Part shown: piece by piece, positions 34,076 to 46,812 of the stretch | How the letters are laid out: each line of letters begins with the position of its first letter | Position numbering within the stretch: the stretch's first letter is position 1 | DNA from: Riptortus pedestris | Taxonomy: Eukaryota > Arthropoda > Insecta > Hemiptera > Alydidae | Length of the DNA stretch: 64,000 nt | Direction: 5' to 3' | NCBI GenBank assembly: GCA_019009955.1 | Contig: CM032231.1 | Span: 111,124,001 to 111,188,000 of the forward strand | Translations under genes and position numbers: made by a program | Notes under the pieces: model-generated | What the model saw: only the letters and a program-made list of their open reading frames with translations | The model's database searches: none | Told to the model about the DNA's origin: nothing

Positions 34076-35204
34076 TATTTATATATCTAAAAATTTTAAT
34101 AAACTATAAACTACGATACAAATTCTTGTAAAGTGAATACAATATTTCCCAATGTAATCAATAAATTAAAAATATGATATGTCACTCTCTATTTAGATTC
34201 CAAATTTTAAGGGGATTACTATATATTTTTCATGAAAGCATGTTTTGGAGGCGATGATGTTAAGTTCTGACAGTAGTGGGACCTTTGTCCTCATCTATTC
34301 ATGTCGACTAAGCAATATTTCATGAGTTAAATAAATTGAATTTTATACTTATTTTTAATTATATTCAAAGAGAGCTGATCATGCTCCTCATATGGATTAT
34401 TAATATTTTATAATTCTGATAAAGGTAAAATTATGATTTTTACGATAATATGTTATGGTACATGTGTCACACTTATCATGAATTATATATTTTTATGTCG
34501 ACTATGGAAAATTATATTATAGCTTCATCTACAATCATAATTTAGGGCGAAACTTCATAGTGAAATAAGTATATTGCCTATTTTGGGAGCATAGCTGTAG
34601 ACATTTTTATTTCGTATATCTACATTAGGATAGCCACTAGATTACAGGTTATGAAATTTGCATTATACCACCAATCAACTCCCAAAAATCGATAACTAAA
34701 TAATATCTTAGTACTAAAGTTATCAATACAAAATTAAAATTATGTACTGGTTGGTTTATTCAAAATCTTCATTTAAAATTTCATAGAAATGGCATTACTA
34801 TTTTATAAGTAGATATTTAGGGGTGTGGCTATACTGGCTTCCACCACCAATAACGCTATCTAAAATACAGAGAATAAAGCTTATTTCCAACTTTGCCTAG
34901 TTTAATTCACAATGTTTTTGTCAATTGATAGATATTTGCTATTTTTCAAATACATTATAAACAAAATCTTTAACTATAGTGCATGTAATGTAAAACTAGA
35001 TCTAAGGTTTTTCCAGATTAAGTCCAACTGCCAAAAGTGGTGAATAACTTGTAATGTTCAATATATTCAACATTCCTGCACACTTCTTCTTTCGTCTCTG
35101 TAAAATGGTAATTATTTTGTGAAATGAAAGTCAAGGAGTGGTATAAGGATATATAATAATAATTTTATATTTTAAGAAAACATAATTATTAAAAATAAAG
35201 TTTA
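34076..35204. other. AT-rich flank shared with unit 2
   Basis: Matches 62570-63700 with small differences. No frame or signal recognised. Confidence 0.5.
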
Positions 35205-35400
35205 ATTTATTTACATCCACTTTTTGTTTTTATGGCTAATTGGGACAGTGTATCTACAGGTTGCCACCCTTTCCCAGCCAGACTGGGACAAAGGATTTTA
35301 TTGAAATAGTTCGTCACTAAATAAACTCCTATTGCCCAGTCTGTAATCGAACTCTCCACCCTAGGTTCCCCATGATTGATTAAAGGCAACAATTGAACTT
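35205..35400 (-). mobile_element. tRNA-derived SINE
   Basis: Minus strand with B box GAGTTCGATTACAG and AAAGTGGATGTAAATAAATT tail; the head is decayed. The same insertion is at 63702-63865 in unit 2. Confidence 0.7.
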
Positions 35401-36430
35401 ATATTTTATTTTAGCAAACTTAATAGAATAAACAAAATGAATAAATAAAGAAGGTTTAACCAAGTGTACTATTCATTTTTTTTATTTTAGTAAACTAAAT
35501 AGAATTAAAATAATTTGATACTGAACAAAGGTGAAACTTATTTATTTATTCACTATGTTTCTTCCAAACTGTATTTGAATAAGGAATGAAGGAATCAAAA
35601 TAACGGAGAGGGGTAATCTTAAAAGCCCTGAATGAAGACTGTTAGGGGGAATAACATTTGTGGATGTGTTGATGTTATATATGTGACATGGTGTCCCTTT
35701 TTTATTTTAATATATTTTGAACTGAAATATTGTTCATTTATTCACTCACTTCCATACACAACCCTGACAAAGACCGAATGAGAAATACCAGGACTTCAAT
35801 AAATATTGGTTGTGCTGTGTATTAAACTCACATATTACCAGGTTCAATTCACTGAAGCAAATAGCATATTTTCATGGGAATTATTCCCGATTCACGACAA
35901 CAAGCATTGAAAGTCCCAGGAGAGAACGGTAACGGGAAAATTATCATTATAACAAATTCACTAACCTCTGTCCGAACTATACCAAACAGTAAATCCACCA
36001 ACCCCCTGGGGGTCATGACATATTGCATGAACTGCTTTGAACATTTAGCAAACTAGTAAATATGTGGGTCCCATCCTATACAAATATTGTTCTTAATGAT
36101 TTGGGCCATATAAATAATGCTAATGCACACTCACAAGGAGACCCCAATGTAATTGCTTTAAACATTTCTAGAGCCATTTACATTAAAAACTCTACAAAAC
36201 TTATGATAGCATGAATGTGGGAAATGGCCACAACAACTGGATCCAATTTGTCAGAAGTTAAACTTTGGAATGGAAAACAGCCAACACCATTCTCATTGGG
36301 AGGAGGTTTTTTTGGTGAGATTAAGGCTCGGTCACTCCATGAATACCCACCCTTCTTATCTCCTTTGCAATCTCTGCTACTCCACTTGTGGGCTATGTTT
36401 TGATAAAAAATATTGTAGAACACTTATTAA
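35401..36430. other. End of duplication unit 1, no gene supported
   Basis: 35705-35790 resembles 755-838. 35880-36010 matches the last bases of the window. Frames of 60-80 codons (35874-36056, 36178-36423) have no recognisable domain. Confidence 0.4.
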
Positions 36431-37388
36431 CCCTAGAACTACCAAGGGGGGGGGGGGCTCCTCGAGCCCACAACTTTTTGTTTTTGTTCCCTATCACCCA
36501 ATTTTAATGGGATATTTTTGATATTTTATGTATTCCTCAGAAAAACATCCTAGAGTGAGGGCATAACAATAAAATTAAATAAAAAAATTTCTATGTTGAG
36601 AAAAAAATTTTTTTTTGACGTGTGGGCTCGAGGAGCCCCCCCCCCTTGGCAATGCAAGGGGTAGTTATACACTTAAGTACCAAGGGGGGGGGCTCCTCGA
36701 GCCCACTGATATTTAATACTACTTTTAACTAGTAATTCAAGTGTTATTAATTATATTGCTCAAATAATAATTACTTTGATGTAATTTTAACATACACAAA
36801 CCTTCTCAAGTTTTTTTTTCTCAAAAAGAAATATATATATTCTCCCCAAATAATTTTTTTTTCATATAAAAATATATTACTGAGATGGTTATAATTATTG
36901 CTCCTGATAGGTACTTTTTTAGAAAAGAGAAGATTTTCTAGGTTGTTCCCAACTAGGGGAACAGTTAGTCCATGCTGCATCCTGGATAAACACTCGGAAA
37001 AAAAATTATTGTGCAAAAGCACCGATAATTGCATTACGAATCTGATAATTATATTTTCTTAAATTATTATTCTATTATAATGTTATAATAACTTAGATAT
37101 AGATAACTTTTTATTCTAACAAGGTTTAGATATGTTCCTCCAGTAGAATAAAATTACATTTATTTTAAAGTCATCCTTTTTTCCCCATCCGGACATTTTT
37201 TTTTTAATTTATTTTTATTTTTGTATTTAATTTTTTTTTTCACAGGTGTCATAAGAAACGTTCATTAAACATAATCCAATAGAAATAAAAATTATAGAAC
37301 CAAAATAAAAGGTTTTTAAGGTTGTGGGCTCGAGGAGCCCCCCCCCTTGGTAATCCATGTGACCTGGGAGAGGTCGGTAATACTAGGG
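36431..37388. mobile_element. piggyBac-type non-autonomous element
   Basis: TTAA|CCCTAGAACTACCAAGG at the left and CGGTAATACTAGGG|TTAA at the right: TTAA target duplication and CCCTAG/CTAGGG ends of piggyBac transposons. The 28-base motif built on CCAAGG, a G run and CTCCTCGAGCCCAC occurs four times, alternating in orientation, at about 36438, 36623, 36681 and 37324. No transposase. Absent from the edge of unit 2 in the window. Confidence 0.85.
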
Positions 37389-37859
37389 TTAATCTACAGA
37401 GGTCAAGAAGAAAGCCATATCTTAAGAAAGCCTGAGAACCTTTTTGGATGCTGTAAAGAATGATGAAGATCTTATAAATAGAACTTTCACTTTCCTAAAA
37501 AACATTTATCATTTTATTTAATACATTTTCACCACTCACCCAATGACCCAAAGGAGTAGAGGCAAAAAAAAATCACGGGACATAAAATAGATTACTCTGA
37601 GGATTTCAATTTTTTAAATATAAAATTAACTGTTTATTGCCTCTTATATGTGTTTGAGAGAGAGAGAGAGAAATTACTTTATTTACAAAATGCCAGCTGA
37701 TCAATTAACTTGGTTTCCTGTGCAACACAAAATACTATTCGATCCAATCAATGGACATTAATTAAAATTGGAAATAGGATTGTATAAGTAGAACGATTAA
37801 ATATTTTAAAGAACATTGAGAACTACATGGCCCACCTAGAAGTATTCATTGATGGAACT
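37389..37859. other. Unassigned spacer
   Basis: A GA run at 37659-37670; otherwise nothing recognised between the piggyBac element and the copia pseudogene. Confidence 0.5.
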
Positions 37860-38257
37860 AACTATCAGAGTATGCCGTTTACTAAGGAATCTCTACAGAT
37901 ACACGATGTTGGAATAAGCAATTTGGTAACTTTTTGTTTGGTTTAGGTTTTGTAAAGAGTGATGCAGACCCCTGTTTATTTATTAGGCATAATGGTCCTA
38001 TCGGTGATAGTCTGTTGGATGAGTTCCTACAAATCTTGAAAATAGAATTCAAGAAAGATGAGAAGACTGCTGTTCAGTCGTGCTTACGCTTACTTCAGTT
38101 CACTAACCGGCCGTACATCAGGAGGTCGCTGTGGGCGGTGGCCAAGAGCGGAAACTGCAGCGCTAGCGTACAAGATGAAGCGCTAGTTCTAGGCTGGGCT
38201 GCCATTGTTGATTCTACCGTTCCGGTGTGACAAGCTTGTGTTCTACTCCGCAAAAAA

Positions 38258-38377
38258 GGTGAATACTTGTTCATGACTGTCTCATGGTTAATAGGTGTTT
38301 TTGTGTTCGCTGTTCTAATTGGACAGATAAGAGACATAATTGCTAAAGCAACTCGATCACAAACAGAGTACAGAAAG
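38258..38377 (+). pseudogene. Cyclic-nucleotide-gated channel fragment (S6 and start of C-linker)
   Basis: Forty codons in frame, from [16 protein letters not shown] through [16 protein letters not shown] to TEYRK, read like the S6 helix and C-linker start of insect CNG channels. The left edge follows AAAAAAG and the right edge ends AGAAAG, compatible with one exon. It sits inside a copia RT together with an unassigned 180-bp piece upstream (NRPYIRRSLWAVAKSG). No other channel exon is nearby, so it is a captured gene piece, not a gene. Confidence 0.65.
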
Positions 38378-38473
38378 GATCTCCGCATCGAAGATAGCCC
38401 TAACATTTTGGATCTCCGCATCGAAGATAGCCCTAACATTTTCGATATCCGCATTGAAGATAGCTCTAACACC
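38378..38473 (+). repeat. 33-bp tandem repeat, three units, in frame with the CNG piece
   Basis: Units 38378-38410, 38411-38443 and 38444-38473 encode [22 protein letters not shown] and [10 protein letters not shown]. The first two differ by one base; the third has several changes and is short. Confidence 0.9.
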
Positions 38474-39510
38474 TGCTTAAAAGTTCTTAGGTTTTCAAAT
38501 AGAACAGAGGTCTAATGGTTCTATCAAAGTGAATCAGAAAGGATACACAGAAAACATTTTGGAACGATTTGGATGGAATAACTGCAATCCTGATTCAGCT
38601 CCAAAACTGAAGGAGAGTAATAAATCAGGGAAAGCTTTGACAAATGAAGATTTCAAGGAGATTTTTCCATATACGTAGGCAGTGGGTGCATTAATGTATA
38701 TCATGTAAGTTCATGACCAGATGGATATAGCCTATGCAGTGGGCGTTGCATCCAGGATACTGAAGAAACCTAGCAGAGAAGACCTAGAAGAAGGTTTAGA
38801 GGCAGCAGGATTTTCAGATCCCTTCGGGGAACAACAGACATGTGTACCAGCAAGGATACTGGCATCCTGAAAGGCTATAGTGCCGCAGATCTAGGAGGAG
38901 ATGGTATCATTGGTCGCTCTACATCAGGGGTTATCGATACTTATTCTATGGCGGCAATATCGTGGCTGAGCCAGAGGCAGCCTTCAGTAGCAATATCCAC
39001 TACAGAAGCAGCAGTTGTTGCTGCCAGCGAAGCAGCAAGAGAACTGACTTGGCTGAAGAGACTACTCTCAGGCATGACGAGATTCAAGAGAATCCCGGAG
39101 CTTCGAATAGATAATGAAGCTGCCATAAGACAAGCACAGAATCCAGGAAATGATAGTAGAACGAAGCATATAAACACATGACACATATTTGTCAGAGAGT
39201 TAGTTTCCGAAGGAGAAATTATATTATTCTTGGTCGTGTTAACCATTATCAATTTAAAATATTTTCCGCCATGAGGAAAATTCATCAGCCCTACTTAAAA
39301 ATTAACTTGCCTCAGCCAGAGGCATCGATCCAGGATTGCATAATCGGTTGCATTGGAGGGACCACCCAGCGAACCAGAATTAAGTGTAAAATTCGAGCCA
39401 CAATCTTCCAGAAATATCCATGCTTCCTCATTTAAAAATAAACAATTTTTTTTTATATTACCTTAAAAATATATAAAAGCTTCCTTTATGATTAACATAA
39501 CTGTTGTCAG

Positions 39511-39567
39511 TTAGCGGCTCTGAGTAGCTAGTATCATGTTAAAATATGAATAGGAGGCCTTGATTAA
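39511..39567 (-). CDS. OrB exon 7 (terminal micro-exon with stop)
   Basis: CGTTTTCAG|TTAATC; LIKASYSYFNMILATQSR then TAA. One residue (K for N) differs from OrA. Confidence 0.9.
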   Translation of the reverse strand, partial: LIKASYSYFNMILATQSR

Positions 39568-39708
39568 CTGAAAACGAGATACAAATATATCAGAGAACAT
39601 GAATATTTTATATTATTTAATTCTTTTTTGTGTAAGTTAGAGACATTACGCTAATAAACCTAATAGAGACAGTTCATCTTCAGATTACCTCCCAGCTAAG
39701 TTTTGTGT

Positions 39709-39752
<44 letters not shown>

Positions 39753-42700
39753 GTGTGCAAATAGCACTAACATTTTCAATTATTCTTGTATTATTATTAT
39801 TATTATTTATTAACGTCCACTTTTTGCAACTAAAGCTAATTGGGACGGGTTATCTACAGGTTACCACCCTCTTCTTGCCAGGGTGAGATTTAGGATTATT
39901 GTTGTACACAATATTCTTTGTATGCGTTGCAGGCTATTTGTGGCACAAATTTTCAGTTTTACAGGCTCATATAACTAATAAATGTTATATTATTTGTTAA
40001 CATGGTTAATTCAGTCAGTGCTAGACAGCTTAATTTAACCCAATAATTGACAATTGTTGTACTTCTGTGTCCAAGGCTAGTTAGGGCGAATCATCTAAAG
40101 TTTACCATATTTTTATGGTCAGGATTGGACTAAACTAGTAAAGATTTTAATAATAATTAAATACCTATGTGAATTAACAGTATTTACCGACATATAACTG
40201 TCAAGGTTAGCTTTCATTCCAATAGCTGTGTCAAAGATGAGTGGTTTCTTAGTTCGCTCCAGCATTATATATAAGACAGAGTGGCATTCTTTCGGCAAAT
40301 CGTACCAAGCAAGTCCATATATTGCCTCCCTTATTCCATCGCCCTGTAATCAAACATATTTGTCATATTATTAATTAACATTTATCAAACACGCATGTAC
40401 GCACTTCATTTCTTCTCTAAATCCACATTCTCCCTGATCCAATTTTGCTGATTAACCAACTTGGTAATAAATTCTACATGAAATAGATTAATATTCAGTT
40501 TGATAATGGTGAAATTGACATTTGAAGAAAGTATTGGAGAGTCCCAGTAAGGCCTCAGTAGCTGAATCCTCTCAAGAGAAATCTGTAAGATAGATAGAGA
40601 GATTGATGATAAATTTGGTACATATTTTGCCATAAATGTTGCTAAACCAATGAAGCATTGGAGCTCAACAACACCAGTAGGGTCTAGCATCTCTTTTACA
40701 GCTGTAACTATTATAACTGTTTTTCAGAGAAACTTTACTTTTGTTGAATTTCAGATTTGCAGCTTTGGCTAAAAGACGCTCTAGAGCTCAGTCGTGTTTT
40801 GGAGAGGCTTCTTCATCGGTCATTCCTCGTCGAAAAACCAAAATGTCTTTTTGGACAACTGCTATGTCTGGTATTCCATGGCAAAAACTTCGTGTTTCCG
40901 GTATTATTTTATACAGTTTTTTCCTCTGAGCAACATCGCCAAATTTGCGAAGCTCCAAATAAATAAATAAATTAACTTCTTCTGTCCATTTCGATATATA
41001 AAACCTTTATGTCATCATGAAGATCTTCAAATTTCTTTGATATCCCAGATAGATGTTAGAACCTGCTTGAAAGAATATCTAACTTGTCTGTTGACATAAC
41101 ATTTGGTTTGATCTCATTATTCAGATCATACAATGTATTTAAACTATTTATTACTTCTTGCCTTCAGGCAATGTTCAGTTTTAGTTTTCTTTTTTCCCTT
41201 TCAAAGGAAATATCGACAACAATTAAACACTAAGTGAGTAAACAAACCGATTGTTTGAATCTGCCAATCGCCTTGGAGGGAAAGAGACTGATAACAGAGC
41301 TGAACAAGTCTTATCTTGCCTGCCGGCCAAAGGTCTCACTTGGAATTAAGCACTTCATAAAGCATCAAAAACTACAGTTTTAGTGAATAATATCAAAATA
41401 ACGAGATAACAACGATAATATAGCTACAAATAACGACAAATTAAATATTTCCCCTACAACCCAAGCTACAAATAATAAAGGACGAATACAATCATCAGCA
41501 CGACCTCGGGCAGTGTGTGTCTTTTAAAGGAAGAATGGAAAACTAGCTTCAGAGAAGAATCAAAATAGGATGGTCTAAGTACTGGTCACGCAAGAAGATC
41601 TTCAAAGGCTCACTCAGTGACAAGTTGAAAAGCAAGGTGCTGAGCATGTGTGTTTATCCTTCCATACTTTACGGAGCCCAGACCTGGGCGCTTACAGCCA
41701 GAGCAGATTCCAAGCTGAACTCGAAACAGATGGCTATGCTCAGGAGTATACTAGGAGTTAAAAGAGGGACAGGAAGAGGAATGTGGATATTTTAAAAAGA
41801 GTGCCGGTGAAGAACCTCAGAGTTGAAGCACACCGATTGAAGTGGGGCTGGGCAGGTCATTTGGCTAGAACGAACGACAAGCGATGGGCGAAGGTCTGCA
41901 CAGAATGGATCCCAAGGGACTTGGTCAGGAATAGAGGAAGACAGTGCCTGAGATGGAGGGACGAGCTTACTGCAGTAGTTGGCAACAATTGGTGGAGATT
42001 GGCGAGAGATCGAGAATGGTGGAAGAGGACGATCGGAAAACAATGACAATTAGAATGGAATCCTTATTATACCTCCTAAGGGAGAGGCTTTTATCCTGGA
42101 AAGGATACCAATAAAGCTTATTATTATTATTATTATATACAATCATACAAGTAAGTCACGAATTGACTTAAATTAATCGAAATTTAGTGGACTATATACT
42201 TAACAAAGGCTGGCTCCGATGTAAGCCGATTGCACATGCCTAGCGTAGGGAAAATAATGAATACTCAAATATGAGACCGCACTGCGACCGACTGCCTGGT
42301 ATCCGGTAGGAGCGCTACCTCTGCTGTACCTCGATCTAGGAGGCACCTGAAACTCTGACACCGGATGTACAAATACCAAACAAAAAGACAATCAAATTGC
42401 TATGTTTATTGCGAAAAATCCTGATGCTAACAAGAAATTGAAACACAGTGGAACTAAATATCATTTCCTGCCTGAAAAGGTGTGAGACAGATCTGTAATA
42501 CAAATCATTCGGCTCGATTTTGTGAAAGGGGCAGTGGAATCGTTAAAGAACGTACGACTGCGAACTGCTACAGGGGATTCAGCTACCGACTACGGAAGAG
42601 CCAAGATGAGACTGACTATCGCCAACATCAGCACTGATCATGTCTTTGTTGTTGCTGACATAGTGGATGATGTGATCATCGGTGCAGACTTCATGATAGC

Positions 42701-44018
42701 CCACGGTATTGACCTACACATGAGTAAGCAAATTATGATCTGGCGAAACGCAGAAATACCTTTGGATGTTGGACATGGGAGGATGGCCACAAGGAAGCTA
42801 AGTTCCGACGGACGCCAGAAATTGTCACCTGGAGCAGAGAAACCTGTACTATTAGATCCTATAAGAAAGGGGGAATACACGATGACGCTAAAGCACTCTC
42901 AAGGCGGGCATGCAACGTAGAGTACAAGGATTGTACAAATGCCGAGAAAGAGAAATGCGTCATTTATGTACGATTTAGCCATGCTGGCTCAGGAGGAGGC
43001 TGGTCGACAGCGCAAGAAGGGTGGCCCTATTCTGGCTAAGGAGGGCACTGGAAGACCGACCCGTTACGAAATATTTGACCGCACTAAAATGACCAGTTAC
43101 AAGATGAAAGCCGCGTCTGATGGAGACTCAAATAAAGAGGGTTTTACGGATGGACAAATGATTCTACTATTCAATCCACAAGGCAAGAAAGGATTACCCC
43201 CTAAATTGCAAACGCACTCGGAGGGACCTTACAAGGTGATCAAGAGATTCAACGACGTGGACTCTGTAGTGGACAGGATACAGAGATACCACAATCCGAG
43301 GTCTAAAATGAAAGTGGTTCACCAAGAGTGACTAGCCAAGTATGGCAACTGTAGTATTGAGCCTATTCGGGACGAAAAAGCTTAAGTGGGCGGCAGTTTT
43401 GCGAAAATAAAAAACATGAAAAATTAAACAGAGATAGTCACGTACTTGGGAAGTACGAAGGAGATAAAAGGAGCAGCCCGAAGGACTATTGGCTCCTGAA
43501 GTAGATCAAAGGGGCCAAGATCTGACATTTCTGGACATGTCTCGAACTTCTCCTGTTATGTTTTCCCGCCAATCTATATAAGGGCACCCGGCCAACCTGA
43601 GTCAGTTTAGTTGGTTCTCAGCTGTCTTCAAGTGATCATCAGTGCGACTTATTGCAGTGTGGTAAAGTGTTTTTATGTGAAGAACAGCGTTGTGTCGTGA
43701 CTCTTTAGGGAACTCTTTATTATAGTGCCGTGTTTAAGACAGTGCAGTGCCGTTAACTTCGTGAAGTAAAGGTCAGTTCAGTGCCATGTTTTTGTGAACT
43801 TCACTGATCGTGAGTGAATTATTGGACTGAGTAATCTGAAGTACAGTGAAGCTATCATAGCATACTGTGAGTAGTATTTAAGAATAATTAGCCAAGTGAG
43901 TAGTGCATTGTTAAATAAATTTGCAGTGATAAAAACTGTGAAGCTTGTGTGTGTTTAATTTTGCAATCCAAATGAACTCTAATAAACAATGTTTATTACT
44001 GACTTTGTAATAAAACGT

Positions 44019-44081
<63 letters not shown>

Positions 44082-46744
44082 TCGTCTTTTGCGGCATATC
44101 TCCAGCGGTGTCTATGGTGGCCCACGATATTTCGCCGGTCTTCCAACCGGCTTCTTCGGGTGGTCATGTTTTGGGTGTGCTTGTGGCAGCTCTTAATGAT
44201 ATACCGCAAAAGACGACTGAAATAGATTCCCAGCGACGGAGTTTAAAACAACGAATATATATATAAGGTTAGCAGTGAGAGGACAGAAAGGAAGTCTCTC
44301 CAACTCTCCTCCCTCACTCACTGTTGCCAACAAACATCCCACTTTTTTAAGATATCAGTTCTGTTTACATTAAATTATGTAAATAATTCTTATTACATTT
44401 TCTTTGCAATAAAAAAGTGTTTTTTGAATTGGTTTTCCTGTATTAATATAATAAATTATTAAATACATTTAAGGGGAACAGACATTTCGGATTAATTCAT
44501 GTTTGAAAAAGAGAGGGGGGTGGTGGCATGACAATATACCTTGGTCTTCATTAAACCTAATAATGGCGATTAATGAAAGTGTATTAATCCATCGAGGTAC
44601 TAAATTGAATAAATTCAAACATGGATACGTATTGATGACTAACAAAACGTCTATGCAAATTACTTGCTTTATAAATTATAACATCAAATTAAACGTCATT
44701 TGATATGTACACGTTCGCCAAAAAGACAATAGGAAACGAAATATATACATTGTTGACCCCTTCTACAGTTTTTCGTATATACCTCAGTCATACTTCGTAA
44801 TACGGCAGAAGTTTATATGACAAAAGATACTTTAAATAACAATACAAAAAACTTTTGTTATATGCACGTTTGGCGAAAAATGAATAGGTTACGAAATCTC
44901 GCGATTTTATATTTCTGACCACCCTTATAACCCCCACTCCTGTTCGTATCTAGAAATTTTTATATAGCTTATACTCAGGGAGGTGTTAATACCAAATCAC
45001 ATAAGGAGTTATGTTTAGTCGGTTGAGTCTTTTGTTTCAAATAAAATGTTTGACTTCCACTATAGTTTTTAGCGTATAACACATTAATACTTCGGTATAC
45101 GACAAAAGGGCAAATAACAGACTCTAAATTACAAAATAAACAACTTTTGTCATGTGCATATTTGCCGAAAACCCAATATTAAACGAAATATCGCTATTTT
45201 AAATTGCAGGCCTACCTTATAGCCCCCACTCCTGTTTGTCTCGGAGAATATTAATATAGCCTACAGTCTTAGTTGGGTTAGTAGTAATATACATACCAAG
45301 TTTCATAAAAATCGGTTCAGCTGATTATGCGTGAAAAGGTAACAATAAAACAAACAGACACAACAAAAACCCATTCCACATGAAACCACTGTTATATTTC
45401 AGCTTCCTACCTTCTTGAGTGATATAAAATATTATCATTTAAAAAGTGGCCTTGTTATATTATGCAACTAATGATCTCAATGCTAACCGAAATGAATAAT
45501 TTGTTTTTCTGTAATCGTTGAATAATGGTAACATTACTAAACTGAAATGAGCGAAGAAAGTGAAACATTTTGCAATAGAGTGAAGAAAGTAATCACTTTC
45601 TTCACAACTGAAGAAAGTGAATTGCCTTCTTAATTAGTAATAAGTATAAATTAAAAAATAATTTGAAGTTGGAAATTAAATGCTTTTAAATGTTTCTTAA
45701 CATTGTAAGAATTTTTTTAAACAAAATAAATTGAAATGTGAATGAATTATTGGTGGAAATAATCAATATATTTTAAAATTTAAATATAATAATAATTACC
45801 TTCCTTGTTTATAACTGCACTACTTCACAATCATCACTAGTTGTTTTATAACTATGCTTATAACCTTTCACAACCATGCTTATAACCTACCAACAACATA
45901 CCATAATCTTCACAACATCCTAATTTTGTTCATATTCTGGTTAGATCTGATCATGTATTACACGATTACAGAAAAAATTTAATATTACACTCTTGACGAA
46001 AGTAGAATTTACAACTCTCGTGAAATTACCACACTCGCTTCGCTCGTGTGGGTAAACGTTTCACTCGAGTTGTAAAATGATCTACTTTCGTCACTTGTAT
46101 GATAAATAACTATTTTACATTTACAAAACGTCCATTCTAGTCTGAATAATACTCTCATATGCCTGGTGTAAGCTGGGTTACTAGTAAACGTATTTTATTT
46201 TTATAAATACTAAGTGATGGCCGCTGCTGAAGCTATGCTTATGTAATGAGCTTGGCGGTCACTAAGGTTAAAATAAAACTACTTGTCAAGACCTTCCATA
46301 CTTCCGGTGACCGTCAACCTCATCACATAAGGAGAGCTCTAACAGCTGTCATCATTAAAAATATTCATCGAGAGCAGTAGGGGCTTGAAACAAAAGTATA
46401 AAACGCCTTGACAAAGGTAATAGATTACACCGAAACGTTGGCTGCAAACTGAAGTAGTATTATTTTAACCTTAGTGACCCACAACTGCATTACATAAGGA
46501 TAGCTGCAAAAGCGCCCATCACTAAGAATATTCATCGGGAGAATATTTTACATTGACATAAAACAGTCAAACAATTCTTTGTCTTTGTCTGATTAAATTA
46601 GCCTTACCTTAGTAGATATTGCTTCACCGAACCAACATAATATGTACAGGCCTATAAGTTGCAAGACAGTAAGAGATACAAACTTCAATTTCAAAGCAGT
46701 ATTGTCCTAAAAGGAAGAAAAAATGAATAATCAAATATTTCAAT

Positions 46745-46812
<68 letters not shown>

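Larger units (their letters stand above)
845..36060. repeat. Segmental duplication, unit 1 (contains OrA)
   Basis: Markers occur in the same order as in unit 2: copia RNase H end, receptor exons 7 to 1, 5' flank, R elements, Tc1, a block at 31540-31690, GIY-YIG element, terminal block 35870-36060. Unit 1 is longer because of private insertions such as Gypsy-B, several R elements and SINEs. Edges are approximate. Confidence 0.75.
37860..39240 (+). pseudogene. Copia reverse transcriptase and RNase H, broken, with foreign insert
   Basis: CWNKQFGNFLFGLGFVKSDA then DPCLFIRHNG is copia RT; the sequence 38058-38482 is foreign; RT resumes with [40 protein letters not shown] and, after stops, AVGALMYIM and DQMDIAYAVGVASRIL. 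RNase H follows (GYSAADLGGDGIIGRSTSG, ISTTEAAVVAASEAARELTW, RIDNEAAIRQAQNPG). The end of this element is the left boundary shared with 845-1268. Confidence 0.85.

Noticed and set aside
35874..36423. Overlapping frames of 60-80 codons on both strands
   Set aside because: No domain, no codon pattern stronger on one strand, and no splice context.
38066..38245. Possible host-gene origin of the piece before the CNG fragment (NRPYIRRSLWAVAKSG)
   Set aside because: It looks protein-coding but I could not assign a family with confidence; left unnamed.
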